Assembly (NCBI GenBank): GCA_036788215.1
Contig: DAIQNV010000012.1
Coordinates: 1-56,978, forward strand
Reading direction: 5' to 3'
Origin: DAIQNV01 sp036788215
GTDB lineage: Bacteria; Planctomycetota; Phycisphaerae; Phycisphaerales; UBA1924
DNA: 56,978 bases
Below are positions 1 to 7,953 of this stretch, piece after piece. The notes beneath the pieces were generated by a model, which was given only the letters and a program-made list of their open reading frames with translations, ran no database searches and was not told the DNA's origin. The position numbers and the translations under genes are program-made. Positions within the stretch are counted from its first letter, which is position 1. Every line of letters begins with the position of its first letter.

Positions 1-1257
1 GCCGACCTTGGTGATGTCGTACCAGACGACGGTGCCGTCGATGTCGTCGGCGCCGGCCTGGAGCATGACCTGGCTCATGGCGAGGGTCTGCATGATCCAG
101 AAGGCCTTGACATGGGGGAAGTTGTCGAGCATCAGGCGGGCGATGGCGATCGTGCGGTAGTTTTCGATGCCGTTGGGGCCCGGGAGGTGCTCGAGCTCGG
201 AGCCATCGGGGAAGAAGGGGAGGGGGATGATGGTCTGGAAGTAGCCCTGGGGAGGAGACGGAGAGACGGAGAGACGGAGAGACGGAGTGGTGGTGGGGTG
301 GGGGTTGGGGGCGACGGAGGGGAGTTGGATGCCGGGGCGGGTGAGGGTGATGACGGGGGCGGTGATGTCGTCGATGGCGACGAGCCCCTTCGTGGCTTCG
401 TCGCTCCGTGGCTCGGTGCCTTCGTAGCCCAAGCGGGCGAGGGCCTGGTCCTGGGCCCGGCGGAGGATCTCCATGTGGACGAGGCGTTCGCGGCGTTGGT
501 CGATGTGGCCATAGAGGATGGTGGCGTTGGAGTTGAGGCCCAGCTCGTGGGCGACGAGGTGGACATCGAGCCACTCGTCGGATCGGATCTTGCCCTTGTA
601 GGCCTCGTCGTGGACGCGGTCGTCGAAGACCTCGGCCCCGCCCCCGGGGAGGGAGCCCAGGCCGGCGTCCTTGAGCTCCTGGAGGACGGCGCGGATGCCG
701 GCCTTGCGGTCGTCGCGCTTGTACTTCTTGGCGATCTTGGCGAGGTGGACGACCTCGACCGCGGTGAAGGCCTTGATGTGCAGGGGGTCGGAGCCGGTGG
801 CGGAGGCGTGCTCGTCCGCGACCTTGCGGATCGTGCGCATCATCTCGGGGTAGTAGTCCCACGGGAGGTAGGGCTGGAGGCCCCCGACGATGTGCATCTC
901 GGTGGCGCCGGAGAGGCAGGCCTTGCGGACTTCTTCGGCGACGGAGTCCATGTCGCGGGTGTAGGCCCCGTCGTCGCCCTTCTTGCGGTAGAACTCGCAG
1001 AACTTGCAGCTGAGGGCGCAGACGTTCGAGTAGTTGAAGTGGCGGTTGATGTTGTAGTAGCCGACGCCCGGGTGGAGGCGGTCGCGGACGATGCCCGCGA
1101 GCTCGACGACGCCCCAGACATCGGGGGTTTCGTAGAGCAGCATCCCGTCCTCGAGCGTCAGGCGCTCGCCCGCTTCGACCTTGGCCCGGATGGGGGCGAG
1201 GCGGGGGTCGGTGCCGGGGAGGGCGTCGGGCGGGGGGAGGGTGGTCGCGGTGGTCAT
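1..1257 (-). CDS. mqnE: Aminofutalosine synthase MqnE (radical SAM), 3' end outside window
   Basis: Radical SAM enzyme of the futalosine route to menaquinone. It joins the enolpyruvyl benzoate precursor to SAM to make aminofutalosine. The frame is open from an ATG at 1257 to the window edge, 419 codons without a stop, so the C-terminus is missing. The iron-sulfur motif is CALSCKFC (Cys80, 84, 87). Family landmarks follow: EIHIVGGLQP, a KAFTAVEV block, SLPGGGAEVF and the NATILYGH block. A roughly 50-residue insertion separates QDQA from GYFQTIIPLPFF, where the family is normally continuous. It is partly encoded by a tandem repeat (positions 252-288). No Shine-Dalgarno is present; TACCGT lies six bases before the ATG. 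The identification is firm and the role is from family knowledge. Confidence 0.92.
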   Translation of the reverse strand, partial: MTTATTLPPPDALPGTDPRLAPIRAKVEAGERLTLEDGMLLYETPDVWGVVELAGIVRDRLHPGVGYYNINRHFNYSNVCALSCKFCEFYRKKGDDGAYTRDMDSVAEEVRKACLSGATEMHIVGGLQPYLPWDYYPEMMRTIRKVADEHASATGSDPLHIKAFTAVEVVHLAKIAKKYKRDDRKAGIRAVLQELKDAGLGSLPGGGAEVFDDRVHDEAYKGKIRSDEWLDVHLVAHELGLNSNATILYGHIDQRRERLVHMEILRRAQDQALARLGYEGTEPRSDEATKGLVAIDDITAPVITLTRPGIQLPSVAPNPHPTTTPSLRLSVSPSPPQGYFQTIIPLPFFPDGSELEHLPGPNGIENYRTIAIARLMLDNFPHVKAFWIMQTLAMSQVMLQAGADDIDGTVVWYDITKVG

Positions 1258-1263
1258 GCTCAC

Positions 1264-1269
1264 ACGGTA
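1264..1269 (-). promoter_or_regulatory. -10-like TACCGT for mqnE
   Basis: Read on the minus strand, TACCGT ends six bases before the ATG of mqnE. There is no Shine-Dalgarno, which fits a leaderless start. Confidence 0.4.
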
Positions 1270-1443
1270 GGAATCGGTCGGCGGGGTTTCAAAGATTCTT
1301 GAAAGCTACGAGAAGATGTGATTGGGTACGGTTTGGCATGAACGGGCAAGTGGGGGCGAGCGGGCGTAGGGATCTTGCCGGGTTTGATTCGGTTCGGTAC
1401 CTTTGGGCGGCCTTGCCCGGGGGGCTGTGCCGGAGGACCGCGC

Positions 1444-2526
1444 GTGATCGTCAAGCCTTGGAGCGTGGAGCGGGAGCCCTCGAACAAGTTCGAGCAGGCC
1501 GGGCTGCGGGCTGAGGAGCAGATGGCCCACTATCTGAAGCGGGCGTTCGAGGAGACCGCCGACCTCCTGGTGCTGCACAACCTGCGTCTGGTGGACGAGA
1601 CGCGGACGGAGCAGAATGGCTCGGCCCGCGTGGCGCAGATCGACCACCTGGTGCTGCATCGGTGGGGGGCGTTCATTGTGGAGAGCAAGTCGGTGGCGGA
1701 CGGGGTGGTCGTCCGCGCCGACGGCTCGTGGGAACGCAAGGTGCATGGCCAATGGAAGGGCATGTCTTCGCCGATCGACCAGGGACATCGGCAGGCTGCC
1801 ATGATGCGGGCCCTGCTGCAGGATCACCGCGAGCGGTTGCTCGGCAAGGTCATGGTCGGGCTTCGGACCTATGCGAAGATCGCGGTGAAGACCGAGCATC
1901 GCGGCTTCGGCCAGATGCCGATCCAGGTGGTGTGCGCGATTTCCGATGAGGGAACGCTCAAGGGTGGGGGCAAACCGTTCCTCAGGGACGGTTTCCCGAG
2001 CTTCTTGCTGAAGTCGCACCAGGTGTGTGATCGGATCGCGGAGGAGTTCGCCAGGCACAAGCGGGCGGGTGGCCTGTTGTCCGAGCCGGACGGCGAATAC
2101 GGGATGTGGGCCATGAAGCCCGAAGAACTCCGCCCGATCGCCGATTTCCTCGCCGGGCGGCACACACTCCTTGAACGCCCGGCTGCTGCGCCCGCCAAGC
2201 CCATCGCGGCACGTTCGACGCCGGTCGCGGTCGCGGCCCCGGCTCCAGCCCCCGCCCGCGCCCCCGCCTCGCCCGCCCCGGCGACGGCGCAGCCGTCGTG
2301 CCGTGGGTGCGGCGGCGCAGCGCTCAAGGCGATGTCCGGCCCGTACGGCTACTACTGGAAGTGCGAGGCGTGCAGCGGCAACACGCCGATGCCGGCGGTC
2401 TGCTCGCTGTGCGGTATGGAGGGCAAGCGGGGCAATGGCGTGCGGATCCGCAAGGAGGGCGCGCACTACTACCGGCGCTGCGAGGCGTGCTCGATCGAGG
2501 AGAAGATCTGGACCGAGCGGGGCTGA
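1444..2526 (+). CDS. NERD-domain protein with C-terminal double zinc ribbon
   Basis: The 360-residue product has a nuclease-related (NERD) domain in its N-terminal half. The core is IDHLVLH followed by FIVESKS, with the acidic and lysine residues typical of this restriction-endonuclease-like fold. After an Ala/Pro-rich linker (about residues 250-290) come two zinc ribbons, visible as CRGCG, CEAC, CSLCG and CEAC pairs. The start is GTG 1444, because GGAGGA at 1432-1437 sits six bases ahead; the frame stays open further upstream but without a ribosome site. The gene runs away from mqnE and ends about 20 bp from the convergent WrbA-like gene. NERD plus zinc-finger proteins are usually assigned to DNA processing. 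The substrate is unknown. Confidence 0.8.
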   Translation: MIVKPWSVEREPSNKFEQAGLRAEEQMAHYLKRAFEETADLLVLHNLRLVDETRTEQNGSARVAQIDHLVLHRWGAFIVESKSVADGVVVRADGSWERKVHGQWKGMSSPIDQGHRQAAMMRALLQDHRERLLGKVMVGLRTYAKIAVKTEHRGFGQMPIQVVCAISDEGTLKGGGKPFLRDGFPSFLLKSHQVCDRIAEEFARHKRAGGLLSEPDGEYGMWAMKPEELRPIADFLAGRHTLLERPAAAPAKPIAARSTPVAVAAPAPAPARAPASPAPATAQPSCRGCGGAALKAMSGPYGYYWKCEACSGNTPMPAVCSLCGMEGKRGNGVRIRKEGAHYYRRCEACSIEEKIWTERG

Positions 2527-2545
2527 GGCTCGGCGCTTGTGTGCG

Positions 2546-3142
2546 TCAGCCCTTGTGCAGGCGGGCGGCGATCTCCCCGACGCGCTCGCCCAGGCGGGCG
2601 GCGGTGTCGCGGTCGGACTGGGGCGGGGCGACGTCGGCGCCTTGGTCCACGTTGGCCTGGGTCATGACGCCGGAGTTGGAGCCCAGGCGGTTGAGGTCGC
2701 TGGGCGAGCCCTTGGAGCTGTTGTTGCCCGGCAGGATGTCAAGGCCGACCCAGATCATCGAGTGCTGCAGGGCGAAGTGCATGATGTCCTGCAGGGTGTT
2801 GAGCTTGTCGCCATGCTGGCTGCCGGAGTTGGTGAACCCCGCGGCGACCTTGTCCTTCCAGACCTGCTGCATCCACTTGCCGCTGGAGGCTTCCATGAAC
2901 TGCTTGAGGCCCGCGCTCACCGAGCCCATGTAGGTGGGGCAGCCCATGATGATGGCGTCGGCGGTGTCGAGGGGTTCCCACTCCGGGCCGTACTGGCGGT
3001 CGGCGCCGGCGGGCTTGAGCGTGGTGGCGTCCACGAGCAGCACCTCGGCGTCCGGGCCCCTCTTCGCGCCGGACGCGACCGCCTCCGCGACCGCCTTGGT
3101 GTGACCGTACCCGCTGTGGTAGACGACTGCGATCTTCGGCAT
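2546..3142 (-). CDS. WrbA-like flavodoxin-fold NAD(P)H:quinone oxidoreductase
   Basis: The 198-residue protein has the flavodoxin/WrbA fold. The N-terminus KIAVVYHSGYGHT is the FMN phosphate loop, and GCPTYMGSVSAGLKQFME matches the second FMN-contact segment of the family. It is expected to reduce quinones by two electrons and limit redox cycling in the cytoplasm. An AAGGGA ribosome site lies seven bases before the ATG. It is the last gene of a tight minus-strand operon: the Cys-rich mini-protein stops three bases upstream, preceded by a truncated haemoglobin. The neighbourhood suggests handling of oxygen, NO or quinones. It could also be a related NADPH-dependent FMN reductase, so no gene symbol is given. 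Confidence 0.85.
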   Translation of the reverse strand: MPKIAVVYHSGYGHTKAVAEAVASGAKRGPDAEVLLVDATTLKPAGADRQYGPEWEPLDTADAIIMGCPTYMGSVSAGLKQFMEASSGKWMQQVWKDKVAAGFTNSGSQHGDKLNTLQDIMHFALQHSMIWVGLDILPGNNSSKGSPSDLNRLGSNSGVMTQANVDQGADVAPPQSDRDTAARLGERVGEIAARLHKG

Positions 3143-3145
3143 GGT

Positions 3146-3355
3146 TCAATCCCTTGGTGCGCCCGCCCGCGGCCCCGACGAGTGCTCGGGCGGGCGGCTT
3201 GACGGCGGACAGGGTACGTCGGGCTGGCAGCACGGGCCCAGGACCGCGCCGCAGCAGGCGGTCTGCTCGTGGGAGTGGACCCAGATCATGCGGAGGGGGG
3301 CCCTGCCGCAGCAGGGGCAGCGCTCCTGGGGCAGTGGGGGGCCGGCGTCATTCAT
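3146..3355 (-). CDS. Small cysteine-rich putative zinc-binding protein
   Basis: The 69-residue protein contains CPCCGRAPLRMIWVHSHEQ followed by CCG and CC. It therefore has two cysteine knuckles flanking a Trp-Val-His segment, which I read as a small zinc ribbon. Its ATG overlaps the stop of the haemoglobin gene by eight bases (ATGAATGA), and its stop lies three bases before the WrbA-like gene, so translational coupling is likely. The Pro/Ser/Arg-rich C-terminus looks disordered. I recall similar IWVHxH cysteine mini-proteins in other bacteria but know of no assigned function. Confidence 0.62.
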   Translation of the reverse strand: MNDAGPPLPQERCPCCGRAPLRMIWVHSHEQTACCGAVLGPCCQPDVPCPPSSRPPEHSSGPRAGAPRD

Positions 3356-3902
3356 CGGTCTGGGCGGGGGTCTGGGCGGGGCTCTGGTCGGCTGGCTCGG
3401 CGGCGTTGACCATCCACCGGCTGAAGGCGTGCAGGAACGAGCGGAAGCCCTCGAGGTGTTCCTGGGGGAAGCTGTGCTTCTCGACCGAGGTGTCGAGCAC
3501 CGCGTCGAACTCGCGGAGCCAGACGGTGCGCGCCGTCTCGTCGATCGCGAAGGGCATGTGGCGGGCCCGCATCATCGGGGGGCCGTACTTCTGCTGGTAG
3601 AGGGGCGGGCCGCCCAAGAGGAAGATAAAGAAGGACGCTGAGCGGTCCTTCGCCTCGTCGAGGCCGCCCGGCGTCTTCGGGAAGAGGTGGGCGACCTCGG
3701 ACCCGGCGAGGCGGTCGTAGAAGTCGCTGATCATCGCCCGGATGTTGTCTTCGCCCATCCGCCCGTAGATTTCCTTGCTGACGGAGGTGTTGGTGGGGGG
3801 GCCGCCCGGGGGCGTGTAGACGGGGCGGTCGGGGGGGCGGTTCGGGACGCCGGGGTGGGGATGGTGCTCGGGGCTCGGGTTGTGGAGAGGCAATTCGGCC
3901 AT
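3348..3902 (-). CDS. Truncated haemoglobin, group II-like, with proline-rich N-terminal extension
   Basis: The 184-residue protein has a truncated (2-over-2) globin domain from about residue 45. Visible landmarks are the early-helix block IYGRMGEDNIRAMI, FYDRLAGS, FFIFLLGGPPLYQQKYG, and RHMPFAI, which carries the predicted proximal histidine. WLREFDAVL follows as in group II (trHbO). Such proteins bind O2 and NO. The first 45 residues are rich in Pro and His and are not part of the usual domain of about 120-130 residues. An internal ATG at MGEDN would remove them, so the start is uncertain: no strong ribosome site precedes ATG 3902. The gene lies in a four-gene operon and overlaps the Cys-rich gene downstream. 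Confidence 0.85.
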   Translation of the reverse strand: MAELPLHNPSPEHHPHPGVPNRPPDRPVYTPPGGPPTNTSVSKEIYGRMGEDNIRAMISDFYDRLAGSEVAHLFPKTPGGLDEAKDRSASFFIFLLGGPPLYQQKYGPPMMRARHMPFAIDETARTVWLREFDAVLDTSVEKHSFPQEHLEGFRSFLHAFSRWMVNAAEPADQSPAQTPAQTDE

Positions 3903-3916
3903 GGCTTGATATTCGT

Positions 3917-4201
3917 CTACTTGCTCTTCGTGGCGAGGTCGTTCAGGAGTTCGGCGAGCTTCTGCGGGGAGCGCGTGTCGAGGATGGCGCGGACGCGGGG
4001 CTCCGGGAGCTTGATCTCCTTCTGGAGTTGCAGCAGCGCCTTCTCGGCGCGGGCCCAGAGCGTGTCCGCCTTCGTGCCCTCCGCGAGGTAGATCTCGCTG
4101 ACCAGCTCCTGGAGCTTGGACACCATGATGGAGTCCTTTTGGTCGAAGTAGCGGTTGATGATGCCCTTCTGGTAGCGGGTGTACTCGCGGCCCTGCGCCA
4201 T
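3917..4201 (-). CDS. Conserved planctomycete-type protein of unknown function
   Basis: The 94-residue, Lys/Glu/Leu-rich and probably all-helical protein contains YTRYQKGIINRYFDQKDSI, then KLQELVSEIYLAEG, LWARAEKALLQL and LAELLNDLA. I recall similar short proteins in many planctomycetes, always uncharacterised. The ATG at 4201 is chosen because AAGGAG stands six bases ahead; the frame is open further upstream but that part is low-complexity. It is the first gene of the operon leading into the truncated haemoglobin, 14 bp away. No signal peptide or cysteines are seen. Confidence 0.75.
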   Translation of the reverse strand: MAQGREYTRYQKGIINRYFDQKDSIMVSKLQELVSEIYLAEGTKADTLWARAEKALLQLQKEIKLPEPRVRAILDTRSPQKLAELLNDLATKSK

Positions 4202-4451
4202 GCGGTGCTCCTTGTTGCGGGAGCCTAGGGCGGGGCGAAGGGCCGGAGCGTGCGGGGCCGATCGGCCGGTGAAACCTTGAGCGCGGGTCGAGCATCGCCA
4301 GCGAAGGGGCACCCGGCGCGGGCGACCCCCGCCCGGGGCAGCGGGCCATCGCGGTCCTTAGGACGAACCTAAAGAAAAATGCGAACTTGGGGGATTGTGT
4401 CATCGGGTCGACCCGGGTAACTTCGTGGAAAGCATCATTCAGGAGAAGATC

Positions 4452-5270
4452 ATGAAGCGAACGGCGTTGCTCTTCGGCGGGCTGGTGCTCGGGACAGCGG
4501 GGATCGCGCACGCGGAGCCGGTGCGCTTCGAGAGCAAAGATGATGTCGGGGCGTACGCGCCCTTCTGGGCCGGCGGCAGTGGGACCGGGCTGGCGGTGAC
4601 CGCATCGTTCGAGGAGCACCCGGTGTTCCCGCAGCCCTCGTCGTACTTCTCGGTGCCGCTGCCGGTCAGCAGCACCGAGTGGAACTACACCCCGCAGTAC
4701 GGGCTGACCGCGCCCGGCCCGCAGCCCATGAGGGGTCTGCTGGTGCAGTCGCCCGGTTCGTCGTTCTTCGCCCCGCTCGGGGCGGGCGACCAGGTGTCGG
4801 GCGGTTCGGGCACGTTTGGCCCCGCGGGCGTCCTGGCCAGCGCGAGCCGCGACTTCGAGGGCGTGTGGGGGAGCTTCGGCTCGCCGCTGCCGGACTCGGA
4901 GGTGCGCTACGTCGGTCTGAAGTTCCCGATCGACGGCGCGCAGCACTATGGCTGGGCCGCGGTGCGTCTCATCCCGGGCCCGGGCGGGCTGTACCCCCAG
5001 GTCGGGACCGCGTCGGGCGGATTCGCGGTGCAGCTCCTCGCGTGGGGATACGAGAGCGAGCCCGACACGCCGGCCATCGCCGGCGCGCCCTCGTGCAGTT
5101 CCGCGGACATCGCGGCGCCGTACGGGGCACTGACCTTCGCCGATGTCGCCGCCTTCGCTTCCGCGTACGCGGGCGGCACGGTGCTGGCCGACCACGCGGC
5201 GCCCTTCGAGGCGCTCACCTTCGCGGACATCACCGCATTCCTCGGCGCTTTCAGCGCCGGATGCCCCTGA
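4452..5270 (+). CDS. Secreted protein with C-terminal GC-type dockerin
   Basis: The 272-residue product has a signal peptide, MKRTALLFGG to the AHA/E cleavage site near residue 20. The central region is beta-rich and unrecognised; it includes VRYVGLKFPIDGAQHYGW, which resembles LamG-like or cell-surface beta-sandwich segments. The C-terminus (about 215-272) has two mirrored units, CSSADIAAPYGALTFADV and ADHAAPFEALTFADI, each followed by AFxxAF or AFASAY, ending in AGCP. This is the GC-type dockerin arrangement of Phycisphaerales-like planctomycetes and probably anchors the protein outside the cell. An AGGAGA ribosome site precedes ATG 4452. It stands alone, convergent with the DUF445 gene 12 bp downstream. 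Confidence 0.8.
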   Translation: MKRTALLFGGLVLGTAGIAHAEPVRFESKDDVGAYAPFWAGGSGTGLAVTASFEEHPVFPQPSSYFSVPLPVSSTEWNYTPQYGLTAPGPQPMRGLLVQSPGSSFFAPLGAGDQVSGGSGTFGPAGVLASASRDFEGVWGSFGSPLPDSEVRYVGLKFPIDGAQHYGWAAVRLIPGPGGLYPQVGTASGGFAVQLLAWGYESEPDTPAIAGAPSCSSADIAAPYGALTFADVAAFASAYAGGTVLADHAAPFEALTFADITAFLGAFSAGCP

Positions 5271-5282
5271 GCGTCGGAGGCG

Positions 5283-6080
5283 TCAGAAGTCGACGATCCA
5301 CGCGGTGAGGCCGATGGCGCCGCCGAAGACGCCGCCCCAGACGACGAGCCAGCCCAGGTAGGCCTGGATCATCCGCTTGATGATGCCCTTGATGAGGTTG
5401 GGGGTGAGGGCGGCGACGCGCTCGTCGATGATCGCGACGACGCGCTCGCGGACCGCTTCGGCCTGGTCGTTGCTGCTGCCGGCGCTGGCGATGGCCTCGA
5501 GGACCGCCGGGTCGTCAGAAAGACCTGCGATCAGCGAGCGGGTGCGCTCGAGGAACGGATCCTTGAGCGGGTCGAGCGCCGCCTTCCCGCCCATCATGCC
5601 GAGGGCACCGCCCAGGCGGCTGGTCATGACGACCTCGACGAGGCCCTGCCAGGCGGGCTCGAGGTCGACGCGCTCCGCGACGGGGGCGAGGTCGATCCGC
5701 GTATCGGTCGCGGCGCCCGAGACGACGCGGCGGATGTGCTCTAGGTTGAAGAACTCGTCCAGGATCAGCGCCCGGATTTCGGTGCGGATCTCCTCGAAGC
5801 GGGCCTGGACGACGCCCGAGCCGTAAAGGCCGGGGACTCTCTCGAAGAGCATGTGGATCGCGATCCAGTTCGTGACGGCGCCGGAGAAGGCAAAGAGCCC
5901 GAAGCTGAGCAGGGCCTCGGAGAGCGTGCCCTCCGTCACCACGCCCATGAGGACGAACAGGGCGGCGACCAGCGTCGTGAGGCTCGACTTGGTCGCGCCC
6001 AGTGGGACGGGGCCCAGGTGGGTGGGCAGCGCGAGGTCCTGGGCGAGGCGGGCTTCGTTGTAGGTCGACGCGGTGGACAC
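5283..6080 (-). CDS. DUF445 family membrane protein
   Basis: The 265-residue protein starts at GTG 6080, preceded by GGAGGAG. Hydrophobic segments are seen at SLTTLVAALFVLMGVV (about 31-50), in LLSFGLFAFSGAVTNWIAI (about 57-80) and at the C-terminal end, LGWLVVWGGVFGGAIGL. The block TNWIAIHMLFERVPGLYGSG matches the DUF445 (YjiN/YheB-like) signature, which typically reads TNxxAIxxLF. Between the helices is a soluble amphipathic region. Function is unknown; members are inner-membrane proteins. Confidence 0.8.
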   Translation of the reverse strand: MSTASTYNEARLAQDLALPTHLGPVPLGATKSSLTTLVAALFVLMGVVTEGTLSEALLSFGLFAFSGAVTNWIAIHMLFERVPGLYGSGVVQARFEEIRTEIRALILDEFFNLEHIRRVVSGAATDTRIDLAPVAERVDLEPAWQGLVEVVMTSRLGGALGMMGGKAALDPLKDPFLERTRSLIAGLSDDPAVLEAIASAGSSNDQAEAVRERVVAIIDERVAALTPNLIKGIIKRMIQAYLGWLVVWGGVFGGAIGLTAWIVDF

Positions 6081-6293
6081 GGGGCGGTTCTCCTCCAGCG
6101 GGGCGGGACAGGAACGGGGGGTTTCTCTCTGGAGGGGCTATCGGGGTTCCCGGGCCCGGAATGCGGGCCGATCGCGCGGGAGGAGAACCGCGTCGGCGTC
6201 TGGGTGTGGTCTTGATGGCCCTGCCCCGCGCTCGCGGGGAGGCGGGCACCCCATGCGGTCGGGCTCGTAGGGGGGGAGAACCTGCCCCGGGCG

Positions 6294-7949
6294 TCAGTGC
6301 AGGACGCGGTAGACCTCGGCCTGGTCGGTCAGGCCCTGCTGCACCTTGCGCATCGCGTCAGCACGCATGGGCTCGAAGCCCTCCTCGACCGCGGCTTCGC
6401 GGAGGGTGACCCCGTCGGCGTTCTGCCCGGTCAGCATCCGGAGCCGGTCGGAGATGGTGAGGAGCTCGTAGACCGCGAGCCGGCCCTTGTAGCCGGTGTC
6501 GCTGGAGGCGTCGAGCCGGCGGAGGAGGCGCTGCGCGAGGACGCCCAGGAGCGAACTCGTGATGAGGTAGGGCTCGAGCCCGATGTCGATGAGGCGGGGG
6601 ATGGAGCTCGGCGCATCGTTGGTGTGCAGCGTCGCGAGCACGAAGTGACCCGTGAGCGACGCCTGCACCGCGAGGCGGGCGGTCTCCTCGTCGCGCACCT
6701 CGCCCACGAGGATGACATCGGGGTCCTGGCGCAAGAGGGCCCGCAGGCCCGCGGCGAAGGTGACGCCGCGCTTGGGGTTCACCTGCATCTGGCTGATGCC
6801 CTCGAGCCGGTATTCGACTGGATCCTCGATGGTCATCACGTTGCGGCTGCGCCGATCGACCTGCCCGAGCGCGGCGTAGAGGGTGGTCGTCTTGCCCGAG
6901 CCGGTCGGCCCGGTGACGAGCACCATCCCGTTGGGCCGGTCGATGAGGTCGACGAGGGCGGCCTGCATCTGCTTGGTCATGCCGACCGCGTCGAGGCTGA
7001 GCTGCGTCTGGCTCTGGTCAAGCAGGCGCAGCACGAGACGCTCGCCATAGATCGTCGGGATGACGCTGAGGCGGATGTCGACCTTCTTCGACCCGACGCG
7101 GACGGTGGTCTGGCCGTCCTGGGGGCTGTGGCGGTTGGCGATGTCCAGTTCGGTCATCACCTTCAGGCGGCTGGCGATCGCGGGGGCGAGGCTGAGGGGG
7201 GGCGTGAAGGCGTCGGTGAGCATCCCGTCCACACGCAGGCGGATCACCATGCGGTTCTCCATCGGGTGGATGTGGATGTCGCTGGCGCGCCTGCGGAGGG
7301 CCTCGAAGAGGATCATGTTGACGAGCCGGATGACCGGCGTCTGGCGGGCGAGGCTCAGGAGGTCGGTCTGACGGGTGATGGATCCGGCGGCGGACTCGAT
7401 GACGTTCTCATCGAGGGGGACGTCCTCGATGATCTCGCCGACGAGGTCGGTGCGCTGCTCGTAGCCCCGGTTGATCAGGCTCGCGACCGCCCCGCGCGGG
7501 GCGAGCACGATCTCGATGGGCATGCGCAGCCGGTCCTCGAGCATGGCGAAGACGCTGGGCTGCATGGGCTGGCTCGTCGCGACGGTCATCACCTGCCCGT
7601 CGGAGCGGAGCCCGCCGACCTGGTGCGTGCGCGAGAAGTCCGCCTCGACGACCTCGTAGAAGCGGCTGGCGGATTCGGCGAGCCGGGGCTCGGCCTCGAA
7701 GGTCAGGCCCGTCCGCTCCGACAGGCGTTCGAGCGCCGTCTGCTCGTCGAGCGCGAGCATCTGGATCAGCACGTCCCAGGGCTGCTCGTCGGCGCCCTCG
7801 GCGACGGCGAACTTGCGGAGCTGCTCGGGGCTCAAGCGCAAGGGGCCCATCAGCTCCGCGACGCGCTGCCACGAGACGCCCTCCGCGGCCTTCGCCTCGA
7901 TCGCGGATTCGGCTCGGCGTGCCGCGCCGTTCGTGCGCGCCTTTGCCAT
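6294..7949 (-). CDS. gspE: Type II secretion / type IV pilus assembly ATPase, GspE/PilB family
   Basis: The 551-residue secretion ATPase has an N-terminal GspE-N domain (LRLSPEQLRKFA onward). The catalytic core follows: Walker A GPTGSGKTTT near residue 345, the Asp box MTIEDPVEY, Walker B QDPDVILVGEVRDEET and the His box LATLHTND. It powers pseudopilus or pilus assembly at the inner membrane. After LLGVLAQRLLRRL the four cysteines (two CxxC pairs) of canonical GspE are absent and the loop is shortened to DASSDTGYKGR. The gene lies four bases downstream of the secretin gene on the same strand, so the two are surely one transcript. No other type II genes are in the window. Confidence 0.93.
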   Translation of the reverse strand: MAKARTNGAARRAESAIEAKAAEGVSWQRVAELMGPLRLSPEQLRKFAVAEGADEQPWDVLIQMLALDEQTALERLSERTGLTFEAEPRLAESASRFYEVVEADFSRTHQVGGLRSDGQVMTVATSQPMQPSVFAMLEDRLRMPIEIVLAPRGAVASLINRGYEQRTDLVGEIIEDVPLDENVIESAAGSITRQTDLLSLARQTPVIRLVNMILFEALRRRASDIHIHPMENRMVIRLRVDGMLTDAFTPPLSLAPAIASRLKVMTELDIANRHSPQDGQTTVRVGSKKVDIRLSVIPTIYGERLVLRLLDQSQTQLSLDAVGMTKQMQAALVDLIDRPNGMVLVTGPTGSGKTTTLYAALGQVDRRSRNVMTIEDPVEYRLEGISQMQVNPKRGVTFAAGLRALLRQDPDVILVGEVRDEETARLAVQASLTGHFVLATLHTNDAPSSIPRLIDIGLEPYLITSSLLGVLAQRLLRRLDASSDTGYKGRLAVYELLTISDRLRMLTGQNADGVTLREAAVEEGFEPMRADAMRKVQQGLTDQAEVYRVLH

Positions 7950-7953
7950 CGGC

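Noticed and set aside
250..290. CRISPR-like regular repeat
   Set aside because: Units are contiguous 8-base simple repeats without spacers, inside a gene.
2546..3142. Assignment of the flavoprotein as NO reductase partner FprA
   Set aside because: It lacks the metallo-beta-lactamase domain; only the flavodoxin/WrbA fold is present.
6222..6240. CCCCGCGCTCGCGGGG palindrome after gspE as a terminator
   Set aside because: No T-run on either side. It may just reflect GC-rich sequence.
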